DNA of 49,710 nucleotides. It comes from Thermoleophilia bacterium (GTDB lineage: Bacteria; Actinomycetota; Thermoleophilia; Gaiellales; Gaiellaceae). The stretch lies in assembly GCA_025929425.1 (NCBI GenBank), contig JAICME010000003.1, forward strand, positions 1 to 49,710. Reading direction: 5' to 3'. How positions within the stretch are numbered: position 1 is the stretch's first letter; every line of letters starts with the position of its first letter. The translations under genes and the position numbers were made by a program. Under the pieces are notes generated by a model that saw only the letters and a program-made list of their open reading frames with translations, was not told where the DNA came from and ran no database searches. This document shows positions 47,729 to 49,710 of this stretch, piece after piece.

Positions 47729-49467
47729 TCCACGTCCTCGTAGAGCTGCTCGCCGCGGTGGAGTCGGCGGGCGATCTCGAAGGTCTGTCGCTGCGAGCGG
47801 TTCGTCGTCGCGTGGGCGGCGAGGTAGCCGGCCGCCGCGACGAGCGGGAGGGCGGCGTCGTCCGTTCCGCTGAGCAGCTCGTGCTGCCGGGCTGCGGCTT
47901 CGACGCACTGGATCGTGTGGAAGTTCCGGTCCTCGCGTACGAGCGCAGCGCCCAGCGCGGCGACCAAGCGCTGCGGGTCGCCGCCGGCACCGAGGAAGGA
48001 GGCCGCGAGCTGCCGCGCCTCGTCCACCTGCTGCTGGCGGTCGAGCAGCGCCGGCAACTCTGCGAGCAGGGCGTCGGGGTCGGCCCCGGGCTCGGGATTC
48101 GGCAGACGCCGCGCGGGAACATTGAGGAACCGGTCGAGGTGCACGCTCATCGCGGCGTCGAAGACGCCGCGTACCAGCTCCGGCGAGGGCGAGCGGCGCA
48201 GGCCCTGCTCGACCGCGTTGGCGAACGTGAACGTGTGCAGCGCCGTGTCCCAGTCGCCGAACTCGTTCGAGGTGGGGAAGCGGGCGATCCGCCTCGCCGC
48301 CGCGTACGTGACCGCCGAGGCGAGCTCGACCTCGGTCGCGCCGTCGCGGAGCGCCGAGAGGAGTGCGCCGGCGATCTCGTCGGCCTCCGCATCGAGCACC
48401 GTTCCTACGAGCGTTGCGCGTCCGTCCCAGCGGTGGCTGCTGCGGCTCTCGAGCGCCGCGGGCAGCTCTCCGAACGTGGCCTCGAGCAGTCGAACGAGGT
48501 CGACGGGGTTGCGCCAGGCGTTCGACTCCTCCATCCGCTCGGCTCCGGCGAGCTGCGCGGGCAGGGAGCCGAGGACGGCTTCGGCGTGCTCCCAGCCGGC
48601 GGTGTCCAGCGCCTCTAGCGCCTTGTTGACGAAGTCGAGCGTGTGCCCGCCGTCGAGGTAGCGGTGGTCGGTGGCGGCGGCGAACAGCATGTCGGCGAGC
48701 TCCGCCGGCGTCGCGCCGCCGCGTACAGCGGAGACGAGAGCGCGCTCAGCTCCCTCGGCGTCGCGAACCTCGACGAAGCGCCGGAACCAGGCCGCCAGCC
48801 GGGCAGGGCCCGGCACCCGGCCGGGCAGCGGCTCGAGCGGGAACCGCGGCACGTCGCCTGCGGAGTCCATGGCGACGTCGGCCAGACCTTGGTAGAGGGC
48901 GGCCGCCCGCTCGGGAGCGTCGAGTCGCGGCGTCAGGTTCATGAAGCACGTGAGTGTCGTGAGGCCTCGGAACCAGCCGCCGCCGCGGCGGGCGACGCCG
49001 AACTCGAGACCCGCACGAAAGATCTCGGCGCCGCTCGGGTCCGCCTCGAGCAGCGCGATCGCCGCCTTCGCGAGCACGAGCGGGATGTCCCGCTCGAGCC
49101 CGTCCTGCAGGCGCTTACGCTGGTGTGCGGCCGGGTCGTTCGGCGGGCTGAGATCGACGAGGACGTCGTCGCCCTCGACGGAGACGGGGAAGCGGCGGAG
49201 CTCGTCCGCGAACTGGTCGAAGGTGCCGCCGGTCGCGAGGTCGAAGCGGGCGTGGTGCCAGTGGCAAGTGAGGATCCCGTCGCAGACGCTGCCGCGATGG
49301 AGCGGAAAGCCCATGTGCGGGCAGCGGTTGTCGACCGCGAACACCTCCTCGCCCTCGGCGAACAGGCACACGACGTGCCCGTCGAGGTGGACGACCTGCC
49401 GGCCGCCGGCGCGCAGCTCGGCGAGTGACGCGGCGCGGACACGGCGATCGGATGCGACTGCGGTCAT
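47725..49467 (-). CDS. Rieske [2Fe-2S] protein with a long duplicated helical region
   Basis: A 580-residue protein. Residues about 8-110 form a Rieske domain: cluster ligands C49 and H51 ([14 protein letters not shown]) and C68 and H71 ([13 protein letters not shown]). The remaining about 470 residues are helical with an internal duplication. [20 protein letters not shown] (about 243) and [20 protein letters not shown] (about 367) share GAT..ELA....AA, each followed by a His/Asp-containing helix ([30 protein letters not shown]). Such an architecture resembles a ferredoxin-fused oxidase-type helical protein, but no family is certain. AGGAGG precedes the ATG at 49467. The start overlaps the stop of the upstream gene at 49464 by 4 bp, so the two are probably partners. 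Role as electron carrier or oxygenase component is inferred. Confidence 0.75.
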   Translation of the reverse strand: MTAVASDRRVRAASLAELRAGGRQVVHLDGHVVCLFAEGEEVFAVDNRCPHMGFPLHRGSVCDGILTCHWHHARFDLATGGTFDQFADELRRFPVSVEGDDVLVDLSPPNDPAAHQRKRLQDGLERDIPLVLAKAAIALLEADPSGAEIFRAGLEFGVARRGGGWFRGLTTLTCFMNLTPRLDAPERAAALYQGLADVAMDSAGDVPRFPLEPLPGRVPGPARLAAWFRRFVEVRDAEGAERALVSAVRGGATPAELADMLFAAATDHRYLDGGHTLDFVNKALEALDTAGWEHAEAVLGSLPAQLAGAERMEESNAWRNPVDLVRLLEATFGELPAALESRSSHRWDGRATLVGTVLDAEADEIAGALLSALRDGATEVELASAVTYAAARRIARFPTSNEFGDWDTALHTFTFANAVEQGLRRSPSPELVRGVFDAAMSVHLDRFLNVPARRLPNPEPGADPDALLAELPALLDRQQQVDEARQLAASFLGAGGDPQRLVAALGAALVREDRNFHTIQCVEAAARQHELLSGTDDAALPLVAAAGYLAAHATTNRSQRQTFEIARRLHRGEQLYEDVD

Positions 49468-49710
49468 CGGTTCCTCCTTTGCCACCAGAATCGCGGATCG
49501 GCCGGCTCCGACGAAGCGAGCTGATCGAGCGAGACGTCGCGGTAGTGCTCCAGCGTGAACGACGTCTGCGCGGCGAAGCCGACCGCCGAGAGCGAGAACG
49601 TGAGCGGATGCACCGACAGCTGCCTGCCCGCGAGCGGGCCGGGGTCGCCCAGGAGCAAGTGGTCGTGCCAGACGGCGAGCCCGCGCCGGCGGTCGGAGAC
49701 GCACTCGTTC
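49464..49710 (-). CDS. unidentified protein, C-terminal part (runs off the window)
   Basis: The minus-strand frame open from the window edge to a TGA at 49464 encodes about 81 residues of a C-terminus. It includes NECVSDRRRGLAVWHDHLLL, GDPGPLAGRQLSVHPLTFSL and SAVGFAAQTSFTLEHYRDVS, ending in [11 protein letters not shown]. It overlaps the Rieske gene start by 4 bp (ATGA), so it is its probable operon partner. I do not recognise the family. Aromatic, His-rich segments would fit a metalloenzyme but this is weak. Confidence 0.5.
   Translation of the reverse strand, partial: NECVSDRRRGLAVWHDHLLLGDPGPLAGRQLSVHPLTFSLSAVGFAAQTSFTLEHYRDVSLDQLASSEPADPRFWWQRRNR

Overview
The window is very GC-rich, with almost every codon ending in G or C. 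It has frequent GTG starts, many 4-bp start/stop overlaps and six dispersed tRNA genes. Together with the tig-clpP-clpX order and families such as DUF6328, VUT and caa3-type CtaG, this suggests an actinobacterium-like chromosome, possibly Thermoleophilia (inference only; there is no rRNA or other decisive marker).

Layout. Positions 1-1.3 kb hold the 5' end of sufB with odd codon use, a small overlapping ORF and a membrane protein. From 1.3 to 9.6 kb are a ClC transporter, a MoaD/ThiS-like carrier, a six-Asp-box BNR protein, an ArsR/SRPBCC pair with an operator-like palindrome, and a minus-strand run of RidA, VUT transporter, GCS2 ligase, peroxiredoxin and DUF2269 membrane protein. The peroxiredoxin reads through an in-frame UGA at the peroxidatic position and is followed by a bacterial-SECIS-like hairpin, so it is best read as a selenoprotein. 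From 9.6 to 21.3 kb are thioredoxin, ileS, ispH, a four-GAF histidine kinase with its response regulator, a 5'-nucleotidase-like protein, YihY/BrkB, CtaG and two tRNAs. From 21.3 to 26.1 kb is a redox/sulfur-flavoured block: thioredoxin and ArsR diverging from MMPL, glutaredoxin and DUF302, followed by a TSUP permease. From 26.2 to 35.1 kb are secreted proteins (PKD, HtrA-like protease, CAP), cyclophilin, an LPG-synthase-like flippase, M32 carboxypeptidase and a PfpI/DJ-1 protein.

From 35.2 to 41.0 kb lies an accessory island: a DUF4143 ATPase with four 23-bp tandem repeats at its start codon, a repeat-containing DNA-binding-like protein, an XRE regulator, two unknown small proteins and a DDE transposase. 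A 17-bp imperfect direct repeat (15/17 identical) lies just outside both ends. From 41.1 kb to the end, housekeeping resumes: tRNA-His, tRNA-Arg, a cysteine-repeat secreted protein, an S9 peptidase, tRNA-Leu, tig-clpP-clpX, and a Rieske protein with a long duplicated helical region coupled to a gene that runs off the window.

How the parts work together. The trigger factor/ClpXP operon is a protein quality-control unit. The Sec-peroxiredoxin operon links thiol metabolism (GCS2) to peroxide removal. The thioredoxin/ArsR/MMPL/glutaredoxin/DUF302/TSUP block looks like a regulated thiol or sulfur stress response. No CRISPR array and no phage structural genes were seen.
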